From: Candidatus Aquidulcis sp.
Lineage (GTDB): Bacteria > Chloroflexota > Anaerolineae > Anaerolineales > E44-bin32
Assembly (NCBI GenBank): GCA_020723365.1
Contig: DYJB01000003.1
Location: 11,692 to 35,570, forward strand
Length of the DNA stretch: 23,879 nucleotides
Reading direction: 5' to 3'
The position numbers and the translations under genes are program-made. Positions 1 to 8,665 of this stretch are shown here, piece after piece. The notes under the pieces were generated by a model. It was not told the DNA's origin. It ran no database searches and was given only the letters and a program-made list of their open reading frames with translations. Numbering within the stretch: the first letter of the stretch is position 1; every line of letters starts with the position of its first letter.

Positions 1-1079
1 CCCTCGACTTCATGCAGATGTTCCTGACCGCCGGCGGGATCACGCTGATCTTCCTTGGCGTGCTGTCGGCTGTCGGGGGCTGGAAGGGCCTGACGACCGA
101 CGCCGGATCGCTGTACGTTTCGAATCCGCTCACGCTGCTGCCAATCGAAGGGGAGGGCTACCTGGGCTACACGGGCTCGACCGGCATGTTCTACTGGCTG
201 GCGGCCTGGATGGCGATCGGCCTGGGCAGCGTGCCGACCCAGGACCTGATGCAGCGCTCGATGTCGTCCAAGAACGAGTCGGTCGCCGTGTGGGGCGCCT
301 TCGCCGCCGGCGCGCTGTACCTCTTCTTCGGCGTGATGTCGCCCCTGATCGGCATCGCCATGTTCAAGCTCAATCCGAACATCGCCCCGGAGCAGACCGA
401 GTTCCTGCTGCTCACGGCGGCCTTCGAACACCTGCACCCCGTGCTGACGGCCCTGTTCATCGCCGCTCTGGCCTCGGCCCTGATGAGCACCTCCGACAGC
501 TCGGTGCTGGCCGGGGCGTCGGTCTTCACGCAGAACGTGCTCCCGTTCTTCAAGAAATCGATGACCGACAAGGACAACCTGCGCTGGACGCGCATCGCCG
601 TCATTGTCAGCGGGTTGATCAGCGTGGTCTTCGCCTTGCTGGCGGCGACGATCTACGACCTGGCGATGGTCGCCTGGTCGCTCCTGTTGGTGGGCTTGTT
701 CGCCCCCTTCGCCCTGGGCATGTACTGGAAGAAGGCCAACAAGAGCGGCGCCATCGCTTCGTTCCTCTCCGGCTTCGCCACCTGGGCGGTTCTGATCGTC
801 TACTACTTCCCGGAGGCGTTGGAAATGAATGCCGGCGATGCCGGAGTCGCTTTCTGGGATGCGGTCTACATCGGATCCACCCCGGCCTTCGTCGTCTCGC
901 TGGTCGCCATGGTCGTCGTCTCGCTGCTGACCGGCAAGCGCGACGCCCCTCGGCCATTGACCGACGTGGATGGCAATCCGCTTCCGCTGGCCAACCGGCT
1001 CGGGACCTTGTGGATGCGTGACGGCTGGAAGATCGGGAAAGCTGAACGGGCCGGGGAGACGAACCCGGCCGGCGACTAG
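1..1079 (+). CDS. Sodium:solute symporter (SSS family), 5'-partial
   Basis: This is the C-terminal part of a Na+-coupled solute symporter of the inner membrane. The frame is open to the left edge (first full codon at base 3), so the true start lies outside. The first internal Met is at base 12 but is preceded in frame by Leu-Asp-Phe, so it need not be a start. About 358 residues are visible; SSS proteins are usually 450-550, so the first few membrane segments are missing. At least seven hydrophobic segments can be seen. The stretch ALASALMSTSDSSVLAG matches the conserved SSS helix whose Ser/Thr residues line the Na2 sodium site, and the preceding Gln-Asp-Leu-Met-Gln-Arg also fits the family. 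The substrate cannot be read. A strong terminator separates it from the catabolic operon downstream, but proximity makes an amino acid or organic acid a reasonable guess. Confidence 0.88.
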   Translation, partial: LDFMQMFLTAGGITLIFLGVLSAVGGWKGLTTDAGSLYVSNPLTLLPIEGEGYLGYTGSTGMFYWLAAWMAIGLGSVPTQDLMQRSMSSKNESVAVWGAFAAGALYLFFGVMSPLIGIAMFKLNPNIAPEQTEFLLLTAAFEHLHPVLTALFIAALASALMSTSDSSVLAGASVFTQNVLPFFKKSMTDKDNLRWTRIAVIVSGLISVVFALLAATIYDLAMVAWSLLLVGLFAPFALGMYWKKANKSGAIASFLSGFATWAVLIVYYFPEALEMNAGDAGVAFWDAVYIGSTPAFVVSLVAMVVVSLLTGKRDAPRPLTDVDGNPLPLANRLGTLWMRDGWKIGKAERAGETNPAGD

Positions 1080-1088
1080 CACCGCCGA

Positions 1089-1122
1089 CGGCAGGGGAAC
1101 CCGGGCCCGGGTTCCCCTGCCG
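1089..1122 (+). terminator. Perfect 17-bp inverted repeat after the symporter gene
   Basis: Bases 1090-1105 (GGCAGGGGAACCCGGG) are followed directly by their exact reverse complement at 1106-1121, and C1089/G1122 add one more pair. The repeat starts 10 bases after the symporter stop codon. It is followed by a short pyrimidine-rich stretch (actcttc) rather than a true U run. This looks like a strong intrinsic or hairpin-assisted terminator. The arms have no spacer, so the real loop would use central bases. Confidence 0.75.
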
Positions 1123-1241
1123 GACTCTTCGGAGCAGATCGGAACGAGGCCCAGGATGCGTCGGGCTTCTCGGCGGCCGGCATTGCCGCGCCGGGCGGCC
1201 GGGCGTGAGCATGACAGGACGTCGTGCAGGAGGGCAGAGCC

Positions 1242-2546
1242 GTGGGGATCTCGCATGCGAAGTCGATTGCCTTGCAGCGCCGGGCCCAGCAGTTGCTGCC
1301 GCTGGGCGTGAACTCCAACTTCCGCTACTGGGGCGAGGGCATCACGCCCTACGTCCAGAAGGCGAAGGGCGGCTACCTGTGGGACGCGGACGGGAACCGC
1401 TACATCGACTACCGGCTGGCGTTCGGCCCGATCATCCTGGGGCATGCCGATCCGGACGTCAACGCCCGGGTGCACGCCGAGATCGACCAGGGCTCGCTGT
1501 TTGCCATGACCAGCGAGCTGGAGGTGGCGGTCGCCGAGAAGATCGTGGCCATGTGCCCGGCGATGGAGATGGTGCGCTTTGCCACCTCGGGCACCGAAGC
1601 GACGATGCACGCCCTGCGCATCGCCCGGGCCTACACCGGACGTGAGAAGATCATCAAGTTCGAGGGGAACTACCACGGCTTCCAGGACTACCTGCTCTTC
1701 TCGACCTACGCGCCCTCGGAGGTCTATGGCAGCCGGAGCAGCCCGGTCCCCATCCCGTCCTCCTCCGGTCTGCCGGCCTGCCTGCACGCGCTCGTGGTCA
1801 CGCTGCCGTTCAACGACTTCGAGGCCCTCGAACGAACGCTGCGCCGGGTGGGGCATGAGACGGCGGCGATCATCACCGAGCCGGTCCAGGACAACTGCGG
1901 CGCCATCGAGCCGTTGCCCGGGTTCCTGGAGTTCATCCGTCAGAAGTGCGATGAGTACGGCATCCTCTTCATCCTGGACGAAGTCAAGACGGGGTTCCGC
2001 ATTGCCCGCGGCGGGGCGCAGGAGGTCTACAACCTCAAGCCCGACCTGGCGACCTACGCCAAGTCGCTGGCCAACGGGTATCCGCTGGCGGCGGTCGCCG
2101 GGAAGCGGGATATCATGAATGTCGTTGGGCGCGGCGTGGCCCAGGGGGGGACGTTCAACAACAATAAGCCCGGCGTGGCGGCGGCCTTCGTCACGCTCGA
2201 GAAGCTGCAGTCGGAGCCGATCCTGGAGACAATTGCCCGGCGAGGCCGCCGGCTGATGGAAGGGCTGCACGGGATCTTCGAGGCCGCCGGACTCCAGGCC
2301 TCCTTCCGTGGCCATCCGGCGATGTTCTCCTATGCCTTTGGCGTCGAGCAAGTGACCTGCCAGCGCGAGTGGGACGCCTCCGACCGTGACTACTACCTGC
2401 GCCTGGTGGATGCCGCCATCGAGCGAGGCGTCATGCCGGACCATGACCCGCGGGAGCCCTGGTACCTGTGCTACGCGCACAGCGAGTCGGACATCGATGA
2501 GACGCTGAATGTCATGGCGGATGGCGTGCGGGTTGTGCGGCGCTAG
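1242..2546 (+). CDS. Class-III PLP aminotransferase, glutamate-1-semialdehyde aminomutase-like
   Basis: A PLP-dependent fold-type I enzyme of about 434 residues. I chose the GTG at 1242 because AGGAGGG lies at 1228-1234 with a 7-base spacer; the in-frame GTG at 1224 precedes that site. The motif SGTEATMHALRIARAYTGR and the following Lys-Phe-Glu-Gly-Asn-Tyr-His-Gly closely resemble glutamate-1-semialdehyde 2,1-aminomutase (HemL). The PLP-binding Asp is D246 (DEVKTGFR) and the Schiff-base Lys is K274 (TYAKSLANG), almost the HemL numbering. The HemL Lys-motif surroundings (Gly-rich before the Lys) differ, and no haem gene is nearby. It is therefore more likely a catabolic aminotransferase or aminomutase acting on an amino acid or semialdehyde. 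It is the first gene of a co-directional run; the next gene starts 28 bases after its stop. Confidence 0.85.
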   Translation: MGISHAKSIALQRRAQQLLPLGVNSNFRYWGEGITPYVQKAKGGYLWDADGNRYIDYRLAFGPIILGHADPDVNARVHAEIDQGSLFAMTSELEVAVAEKIVAMCPAMEMVRFATSGTEATMHALRIARAYTGREKIIKFEGNYHGFQDYLLFSTYAPSEVYGSRSSPVPIPSSSGLPACLHALVVTLPFNDFEALERTLRRVGHETAAIITEPVQDNCGAIEPLPGFLEFIRQKCDEYGILFILDEVKTGFRIARGGAQEVYNLKPDLATYAKSLANGYPLAAVAGKRDIMNVVGRGVAQGGTFNNNKPGVAAAFVTLEKLQSEPILETIARRGRRLMEGLHGIFEAAGLQASFRGHPAMFSYAFGVEQVTCQREWDASDRDYYLRLVDAAIERGVMPDHDPREPWYLCYAHSESDIDETLNVMADGVRVVRR

Positions 2547-2574
2547 GCTGCGGCGCCCGAAGGAGGGCCACCTG

Positions 2575-3891
2575 GTGGAGACCAAGGAGATGAACGCCAA
2601 GGAGATCGTGCGGCTGAACCGGGAGTACACGTTGTTCTCCTGGTCGGTCCAATCGGCAACGGCGCCGATCCCGATCGTGCGGGCCGAGGGCGTCTACTTC
2701 TGGGACGCCGACGGCAAGCGCTACCTGGATTTCTCGTCGCAGCTGATGAACCTGAACATCGGGCACCAACACCCGAAGGTGGTCCGGGCCATCCAGGAGC
2801 AGGCCGCCCGATTGAGCTACGCCCATCCGAGCATGGCAACCGAGCCGCGCGGGCTGTTGGGCAAGAAGATTGCCGAGGTGGCGCCGGGCGACCTGAAGAA
2901 GACATTCTTCTGCCTGGGCGGCGCCGAGGCCAATGAGAACGCTATCAAGATGGCGCGCTTCTACACCGGCCGGCACAAGATCCTGGCTCGCTACCGCTCC
3001 TACCACGGGGCGACGCACGGAGCCCTGGCCCTCACCGGCGACTACCGCCGCCTGCCGGCCGAGCCGACCATCCCCGGCGTGGTCCACTTCCTGGATCCCT
3101 TCTGCTACCGCTGCCCGTTCGGCTGGACACTGGCGACCTGCCATCGAGAGTGCGTCCGGCACGTCGAGGAGGTCCTCTCCTACGAGGGGCCCGACCGGGT
3201 GGCGGCGATCGTCATGGAGGGCGTGACCGGCACCAACGGGCTGATCGTCCCGCCCGACGACTACTGGCCGCGGGTGCGCGAGATCTGCGACCGGCACGGC
3301 ATCCTGTTGATCTCGGACGAGGTCATGAGCGGTTGGGGGCGCACCGGCAAGTGGTTCGCCGTCGACCATTGGGACGTCGTCCCCGACATGATCACGACCG
3401 CCAAGGGCCTCACCTCGGGGTACGTGCCCCTGGGTGCGGTCATCGTGAGCGAGACGATCGGCGACTTCTTCGAGGACCGCATGCTGTGGTGCGGCCTGAC
3501 CTACAGCGGGCACCCGCTGGCCTGCGCCGCGGGCGTCGCCACGCTGCAGGTCTACGAGGAGGAGAGGCTGATCGAGAACGCCGCCCGGGTGGGGGAGCAC
3601 CTGGCGGGCCGCCTGGAGGACATCAAGGCGCGGCACGCCTCCGTCGGCGATGTCCGCCATATCGGGCTCTTCTCGGCGCTGGAGATCGTCAAGAGCAAGA
3701 CGACGAAGGAGCCGATCGATCCGTTGGCCGAGACGGGGGCGTTCCTGCGGGCCAACGGCCTCTTCACCTTCATCTTTCACAATGTGCTCTTCGTCGTGCC
3801 GCCCCTGTGCATCACCCAGGCGCAAGTCGATGAAGGGTTGGCCATCGTGGAGAATGCCCTGGAGATCACCGATGCCATCGCCCGCACGTAG
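2575..3891 (+). CDS. Class-III aminotransferase, taurine/omega-amino acid:pyruvate type, with a four-Cys insert
   Basis: A PLP-dependent transaminase of about 438 residues. The GTG at 2575 has AAGGAGGG at 2560-2567 with a 7-base spacer; an earlier in-frame ATG at 2509 lies inside the previous gene and has no ribosome site. The N-terminal LFSWSVQSATAPIPI and the RYRSYHGATHGALALTGD stretch recall taurine:pyruvate aminotransferase (Tpa), from memory of that family. The PLP Asp is D248 and the Schiff-base Lys is K277 (TTAKGLTSG). Between the catalytic-domain strands is a loop with C177, C180, C189 and C193 (CX2CX8CX3C), which could bind a metal or Fe-S cluster. Likely reaction: amino group of an omega-amino acid or amine to pyruvate or 2-oxoglutarate, releasing an aldehyde. 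Its end overlaps the dehydrogenase start by 20 bases, so coupled translation is likely. The exact substrate is unknown. Confidence 0.87.
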   Translation: METKEMNAKEIVRLNREYTLFSWSVQSATAPIPIVRAEGVYFWDADGKRYLDFSSQLMNLNIGHQHPKVVRAIQEQAARLSYAHPSMATEPRGLLGKKIAEVAPGDLKKTFFCLGGAEANENAIKMARFYTGRHKILARYRSYHGATHGALALTGDYRRLPAEPTIPGVVHFLDPFCYRCPFGWTLATCHRECVRHVEEVLSYEGPDRVAAIVMEGVTGTNGLIVPPDDYWPRVREICDRHGILLISDEVMSGWGRTGKWFAVDHWDVVPDMITTAKGLTSGYVPLGAVIVSETIGDFFEDRMLWCGLTYSGHPLACAAGVATLQVYEEERLIENAARVGEHLAGRLEDIKARHASVGDVRHIGLFSALEIVKSKTTKEPIDPLAETGAFLRANGLFTFIFHNVLFVVPPLCITQAQVDEGLAIVENALEITDAIART

Positions 3892-5368
3892 CTCCGCCCC
3901 CGCCGAGGTCCTGAACTACATCGATCATGCCTGGCGGGCATCGAGCGCCTCGCAGCATCTGGACGTCGTCAATCCCGCCACGGGTGAGCTCCTGGGCCGG
4001 ACGCCGCTCTCGCCCGGCCTGGAGGGGGCCGCCGCCGCCGAGGCGGCGGCGCGGGCGCTTCCGGAGTGGCGGCGGACGCCGCCCGGCGAGCGCGTGCAGT
4101 ACCTGTTCAAGCTCAAGGCGCTGCTGGAAGACGACCTGGAGGAGCTCGCCCGCCTGATCACGATGGAGTGCGGCAAGACGCTGGACGAAGCCCGGGGCGA
4201 GATGCGCCGGGCGATCGAGAACGTCGAGTTCGCCTGCGGCATGCCGATCCTGATGCAGGGCTACAACTCGGAGGACATCGCCCGCGGATTCGACGAGACG
4301 ATGATCCGTCAGCCGGTGGGCGTCTGCGCCGCCATCTGCCCCTTCAACTTCCCGGGCATGATCCCGTTCTGGTTCATGCCCTACGCGCTGGCGTGCGGCA
4401 ACACCTACGTCGTCAAGCCGTCCGAGAGAGTCCCCCTCACGATGCAGCGCATCATCCAGCTGATCGAGCAGACCGATCTCCCGCGTGGGGTGGTCAATCT
4501 GGTCAACGGCGCGGCCGAGACGGTGGATGCAATCCTGGATCATCCGGCCATCCGGGCGGTGAGCTTTGTGGGATCGACGCCCGTTGCCCGGCATGTCTAC
4601 CGGCGCTCGGCCGAGAACGGCAAGCGCGCTCAGTGCCAGGGCGGGGCGAAGAACCCGATCGTGGTCATGCCCGATGCCGACCGGGAGATGACGACGAAGA
4701 TCACGGCCGACAGCGCCTTCGGCTGCGCCGGCCAGCGGTGCGCCGCGGCCTCGGTGGCGATCACGGTGGCCGAGGCGCGCGACTGGTTCCCGGAGATGAT
4801 CTGCGATGCCGCCGCCAGCCGGGTGACGGGCTACGGGCTGGACGATGGCGTACAGATGGGGCCGGTCATCTCGCCGCAGAGCAAGGCGCGCATCGAAGAA
4901 TGGATCGGCCTCGGCGCGGCCGAGGGGGCCGGGATCCCCGTCGACGGACGGAATCCAAGCATCCCGGGCTACGAACGTGGCACTTTCGTCCGTCCGACCA
5001 TCCTGGTCGATGTGCCGGCCGGGAGTCAGGTGGCCTCGACGGAGATCTTCGGCCCCGTGCTGGGCGTGATGCACGTGGCGACGCTCGAAGCGGCGCTCGA
5101 GTTGGTGAATCGCGGCCCGCACGGCAACATGGCCTGCATCTTCACCCGCAGCGGCGCGGCGGCACGCAAGTTCCGCTACGAGGCCGAAGCCGGCGACATC
5201 GGCATCAATGTTGGCATTGCGGCGCCGATGGCCTTCTTCCCGTTCAGCGGCTGGAAGGAGAGCTTCTTCGGCGATCTGCACGGTCAGGGCTGGGATGCCG
5301 TGGAATTCTTCACGCAGAAGAAGGTCGTCATCGAACGCTGGCCGAAAGAGTGGAGCCGGAAGTTCTGA
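3872..5368 (+). CDS. mmsA: CoA-acylating (methyl)malonate-semialdehyde dehydrogenase
   Basis: A 498-residue protein, the usual MmsA/IolA length. The family oxidises malonate or methylmalonate semialdehyde with NAD+ and CoA, with loss of CO2, to acetyl- or propionyl-CoA. The ATG at 3872 overlaps the upstream stop by 20 bases and has GGAG at 3861-3864; upstream extensions of the frame lie inside the transaminase gene. The nucleophile is C290 in GCAGQRC. The GGAKN segment near residue 260 replaces the LELGGK motif of non-acylating aldehyde dehydrogenases, so the general-base Glu is absent, as expected for MmsA. The C-terminal FPFSGWKESFFGDLHGQG block is also diagnostic. Position between transaminase genes suggests it takes the semialdehyde they produce, for example from beta-alanine or 3-aminoisobutyrate. 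The specific semialdehyde is an inference. Confidence 0.9.
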   Translation: MPSPARSSAPAEVLNYIDHAWRASSASQHLDVVNPATGELLGRTPLSPGLEGAAAAEAAARALPEWRRTPPGERVQYLFKLKALLEDDLEELARLITMECGKTLDEARGEMRRAIENVEFACGMPILMQGYNSEDIARGFDETMIRQPVGVCAAICPFNFPGMIPFWFMPYALACGNTYVVKPSERVPLTMQRIIQLIEQTDLPRGVVNLVNGAAETVDAILDHPAIRAVSFVGSTPVARHVYRRSAENGKRAQCQGGAKNPIVVMPDADREMTTKITADSAFGCAGQRCAAASVAITVAEARDWFPEMICDAAASRVTGYGLDDGVQMGPVISPQSKARIEEWIGLGAAEGAGIPVDGRNPSIPGYERGTFVRPTILVDVPAGSQVASTEIFGPVLGVMHVATLEAALELVNRGPHGNMACIFTRSGAAARKFRYEAEAGDIGINVGIAAPMAFFPFSGWKESFFGDLHGQGWDAVEFFTQKKVVIERWPKEWSRKF

Positions 5369-5397
5369 GGCGGATGCGAATCCAGGAGGCTGGTGGC

Positions 5398-6657
5398 ATG
5401 GATGAGAAGATGCTCTCGCACCTGTCGGGGGTGTGGAACCGAGCCTGGCCGCTGGTCGTCGATCACGGTGAGGGCCCCTACCTGATCGACACCGCCGGCC
5501 GCAGCTACCTGGATTTCACCTCCGGTATCGGCGTCACCAATACCGGGCACGCCCATCCGCGGGTGGTGGCGGCCATCCAGGAGCAGGCGGCCAAGCTGCT
5601 CCATGGCCAGGCGGCGCTGGTTGCGCATCAGCCCATGCTGCGGCTGGTGGAAGAACTGCTGCCGATTGTGCCCCGGCCGCTGGACACCTTCTTCTTCACC
5701 AACTCCGGCGCCGAGGTGATCGAAGGCGCCGTAAAGCTCGCCCGGCATGCAACCAAGCGTCCCAACGTCATCGTCATGCAGGGGTCCTTCCACGGCCGGA
5801 CGAATGCGACCATGGCCATGACGACCTCCAAGACGATCTACCGGGCCGGATACGCTCCGCTGGCGAGCGGGGTGTTCGTGACTCCCTTCCCGTACGCCTA
5901 CCGCTACGGCTGGGACGAGGCGACGACGGTCCGCTTCTGCCTGCGGGAGCTCAAGCTGCTGCTGAAATCCCAGACGGCGCCCGAGGAGACGGCCGCCATC
6001 GTGATCGAGCCCGTTCTCGGCGAGGGCGGCTACGTTCCGGCGCCGGATGCCTACCTGCACGGGCTGCGGGAGATCTGCGATCACTACGGGATCCTGCTGG
6101 TGGCGGATGAGATCCAGGCCGGCTTCGGGCGCGCCGGCAAATGGTTCTCGATCGAACACAGCGGCGTGGTGCCGGACGTCCTGGTGATGGCCAAGGGCCT
6201 GGCGTCCGGCATGCCGCTGGCCGGGCTGGCCTCGCGCCGGGACCTGATGGACCGCTGGATCCCGGGATCGCACGGCGGCACCTACGGCGGCAACGCCGTG
6301 TGCTGCGCCGCGGCCGTGGCCACCATTCAGCTGATGCGGGACGAGAAGCTCGTCGAGAACGCCGCCGCCATGGGCGAGGTGCTCATGAACGGCCTGCGGC
6401 AGCTGCAGGCGCAGCACCCGGAGATCGGCGACGTCCGCGGCCGGGGCCTGATGATCGCCAGCGAGTTCACCGACGCGCAGGGAGAACCGTGGACCGACCG
6501 GGCCAAGGCCGTGGCGCGCGCCGCCTACCAGCAGGGTCTGCTGCTGCTGACGTGTGGCTCCTACGACAACGTCATCCGCTGGATCCCGCCCCTGATCGTC
6601 AGCGCCAGCCAGATCGAGGACGGTCTCGAGAAGTTCCAGGCGGCGCTCGAAGCCTGA
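5398..6657 (+). CDS. Class-III aminotransferase, 4-aminobutyrate transaminase (GabT) type
   Basis: A 419-residue PLP enzyme. The ATG at 5398 has a perfect AGGAGG at 5384-5389 with an 8-base spacer. An apparent longer frame running back into the dehydrogenase gene is a different, non-coding frame there. Motifs in order: the GIGVTNTGHAHPRVV stretch, NSGAEVIEGAVKLAR (PLP phosphate cup), QGSFHGRT, the PLP Asp D237 in ADEIQAGFGRAG, the Schiff-base Lys K266 in MAKGLASGMPL, and GTYGGNAV. This arrangement is typical of GABA and related omega-amino acid transaminases that yield a terminal semialdehyde. The substrate could be GABA, beta-alanine, 5-aminovalerate or another omega-amine, and motifs alone do not decide. 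It is the third class-III transaminase in the run and sits 33 bases before the oxidoreductase gene. Confidence 0.88.
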   Translation: MDEKMLSHLSGVWNRAWPLVVDHGEGPYLIDTAGRSYLDFTSGIGVTNTGHAHPRVVAAIQEQAAKLLHGQAALVAHQPMLRLVEELLPIVPRPLDTFFFTNSGAEVIEGAVKLARHATKRPNVIVMQGSFHGRTNATMAMTTSKTIYRAGYAPLASGVFVTPFPYAYRYGWDEATTVRFCLRELKLLLKSQTAPEETAAIVIEPVLGEGGYVPAPDAYLHGLREICDHYGILLVADEIQAGFGRAGKWFSIEHSGVVPDVLVMAKGLASGMPLAGLASRRDLMDRWIPGSHGGTYGGNAVCCAAAVATIQLMRDEKLVENAAAMGEVLMNGLRQLQAQHPEIGDVRGRGLMIASEFTDAQGEPWTDRAKAVARAAYQQGLLLLTCGSYDNVIRWIPPLIVSASQIEDGLEKFQAALEA

Positions 6658-6690
6658 GTAGAATACCGGGAAGGGTCACAGGAGGTACCG

Positions 6691-8586
6691 ATGCCATCCT
6701 CACGCACCGGCCGGATCGCGCACGTTGACCTGACGCGCGGCGCTGTGGAGATCGAGACGCCGCCCGAGTCGTTCTACCGCAAGTACTTTGGCGGCTCGGC
6801 CATGGGGATGTACTACATCCTCAAGCAGACTCGCCCTGGCATCGACCCGCTGGGGCCCGACAACGTGCTGACGATGTTCGTCAGCCGGCTGACCGGCGCG
6901 CCGATCTCCGGGCAGAGCCGGATGTGCGCCAATGCCCTCTCGCCCCTGGTCGACGGCATCGGGGACGCGCAGAGCGGCGGGTTCTTCCCGGCCGAAATGC
7001 GCTTCGCCGGTTTCGACGGCCTGGTGATCACCGGCAAGGCAGCCTCGCCGCTCTACCTGTGGCTGCAGGACGGGCGGGCGGAACTGCGCCCGGCCGGACA
7101 CCTGTGGGGCAAGACGACTTCCCAGGTAGACGACATCCTCAAGGCCGAGCTGGGCGACGACAAGATCGAGATTGCCCAGTGCGGGCCGGCCGGTGAGAAA
7201 CTCGTCCGGCTGGCAGCCATCATCAACATGGGCAACCGCGCCAATGGCCGCACGGGGCTGGGCGCCGTCATGGGCTCCAAGAACCTCAAAGCCGTGGTTG
7301 TGCGCGGCTCCAGCAAGAAGCTCGACTGGGCCGACGCCAAACGGATCAACGAGATGGCCAAGGCCGGCGCGGCCGACGTGGACAGCAACGGCGACGTCCT
7401 GGGCCTGCAGAAGTTCGGCACGGCCAGCGTGGTCTCCTTCCAGCACTTCAGCGGCACGCTCCCGACCTTCAACTACGGCGCCGGGCAGTTCGAGCACTTC
7501 GAGCGGCTGCAGGGCGAGACGATGTCCGATACGATCCTCAAGGCCAACGACACCTGCTACGCCTGCACCGTGCGCTGCAAGCGGGTGGTGGAAGCGGAGT
7601 GGGCGGGGCGGCCGGTCGAGAAACGCTTTGGCGGGCCGGAGTACGAGACCATCGCCACCTTCGGCTCGTACTGCGGGGTGAAGGAGCTGGAAGCCGTCTC
7701 GCTGGCGAACAAGATCTGCAACGACCACGGCCTCGACACCATCGGCACCGGGGCGACCGTCGCCTGGGCGATGGAGTGCTTTGAGAAGGGCGAGCTGAGC
7801 GAAGCGGTGATCGGGTTCCCCGCACCGTTCGGGGATGCCGGCGCCATGATCCGGCTGACCGAAGCCATTGCCACCCGCCAGGGGATCGGGGACATCCTGG
7901 CCAACGGTTCGCAGCGGGCGGCGCGAGCGCTGGGCAAAGGGGAGAGCCTGCTCATCACCGTCAAGGGCGCCGAGGCGCCGGCGCACATGCCGCAGGCCAA
8001 GCGCTCCCTGGCGCTGATCTACGCCGTCAACCCGTTTGGCGCCGACCACCAGTCCTCGGAGCACGATCCGATGATCGAAGAGGGCGCTTCCGACCTGTAC
8101 CTGGGGCGCCTCAAGCTGATGGGCTTCGACCACACGCTGGTCCCCCGTTCGCTGGATGCCGAGAAAGTGCGCTTCGCCCTGAAGGGACAGCAGTTCTACT
8201 CCTTCCTCGATACGGCGGCGCTGTGCCAGTTCGTGTGGGGGCCGGCCTGGACGCTGTACGGCCCGCAGGAGACGGTCGATTTCGTGCGGGCGGCCACTGG
8301 CTGGGATGACTTCTCGCTCGACGAGCTGCTCGAGATCGGGGAGCGCCGCCTCAACATGCTGCGGGCCTTCAACGCACGGCTGGGAATCGGCAGGGAAGCC
8401 GACCGCCTGCCGGAGAAGTTCTATCGCCCGTTGACGGGCGGGGGGCCCACGGACGGCGTGGCGCTGGACCGGGCGGAAGTTGAAGGCGCGCTGCGCGAGT
8501 ACTTTACGCTGGCTGGCTGGGATACCCAGACCGGCCTGCCCACGCCAAGTACCCTCGAGCGCCTCGGGCTGGAATGGGCGATGTAG
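6691..8586 (+). CDS. aor: Tungsten-type aldehyde:ferredoxin oxidoreductase
   Basis: A 631-residue member of the AOR family, which oxidises aldehydes to carboxylates at a W (or Mo) bis-pterin centre and passes electrons through a [4Fe-4S] cluster to ferredoxin. The ATG at 6691 has AGGAGG at 6680-6685 with a 5-base spacer. The N-terminal domain (about residues 1-205) shows RFAGFDGLVITGKA and NRANGRTGLGAVMGSKNLKA, both typical of AOR pterin-binding regions. The cluster ligands are all present: C289, C292 and C296 (CYACTVRC) and C512 (AALCQF), spaced as in the hyperthermophile AOR prototype. No signal peptide is seen, so it should be cytoplasmic. In this operon the natural substrates would be semialdehydes released by the three transaminases, an inference. 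No dedicated ferredoxin gene lies in the window. Confidence 0.93.
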   Translation: MPSSRTGRIAHVDLTRGAVEIETPPESFYRKYFGGSAMGMYYILKQTRPGIDPLGPDNVLTMFVSRLTGAPISGQSRMCANALSPLVDGIGDAQSGGFFPAEMRFAGFDGLVITGKAASPLYLWLQDGRAELRPAGHLWGKTTSQVDDILKAELGDDKIEIAQCGPAGEKLVRLAAIINMGNRANGRTGLGAVMGSKNLKAVVVRGSSKKLDWADAKRINEMAKAGAADVDSNGDVLGLQKFGTASVVSFQHFSGTLPTFNYGAGQFEHFERLQGETMSDTILKANDTCYACTVRCKRVVEAEWAGRPVEKRFGGPEYETIATFGSYCGVKELEAVSLANKICNDHGLDTIGTGATVAWAMECFEKGELSEAVIGFPAPFGDAGAMIRLTEAIATRQGIGDILANGSQRAARALGKGESLLITVKGAEAPAHMPQAKRSLALIYAVNPFGADHQSSEHDPMIEEGASDLYLGRLKLMGFDHTLVPRSLDAEKVRFALKGQQFYSFLDTAALCQFVWGPAWTLYGPQETVDFVRAATGWDDFSLDELLEIGERRLNMLRAFNARLGIGREADRLPEKFYRPLTGGGPTDGVALDRAEVEGALREYFTLAGWDTQTGLPTPSTLERLGLEWAM

Positions 8587-8665
8587 CGCGCGGGATCGTG
8601 GCAGGAGCGAGGCCGAGGCGTTGAGCGGACGGCGCTCGCGGCCGGGCCGACAGGAGCAGGTGAGC

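Noticed and set aside
1242..2546. Calling the first transaminase hemL (haem synthesis)
   Set aside because: The resemblance is real, but no haem genes are nearby, the Lys-motif context differs, and the operon is catabolic in character.
2512..3825. 437-residue open frame on the minus strand
   Set aside because: It is antisense to the second transaminase, which has all PLP motifs and a good ribosome site.
4066..6657. Apparent 863-residue fusion of dehydrogenase region and GabT-like transaminase
   Set aside because: The first part is the wrong frame of mmsA; only the part from the ATG at 5398, with its own AGGAGG, is coding.
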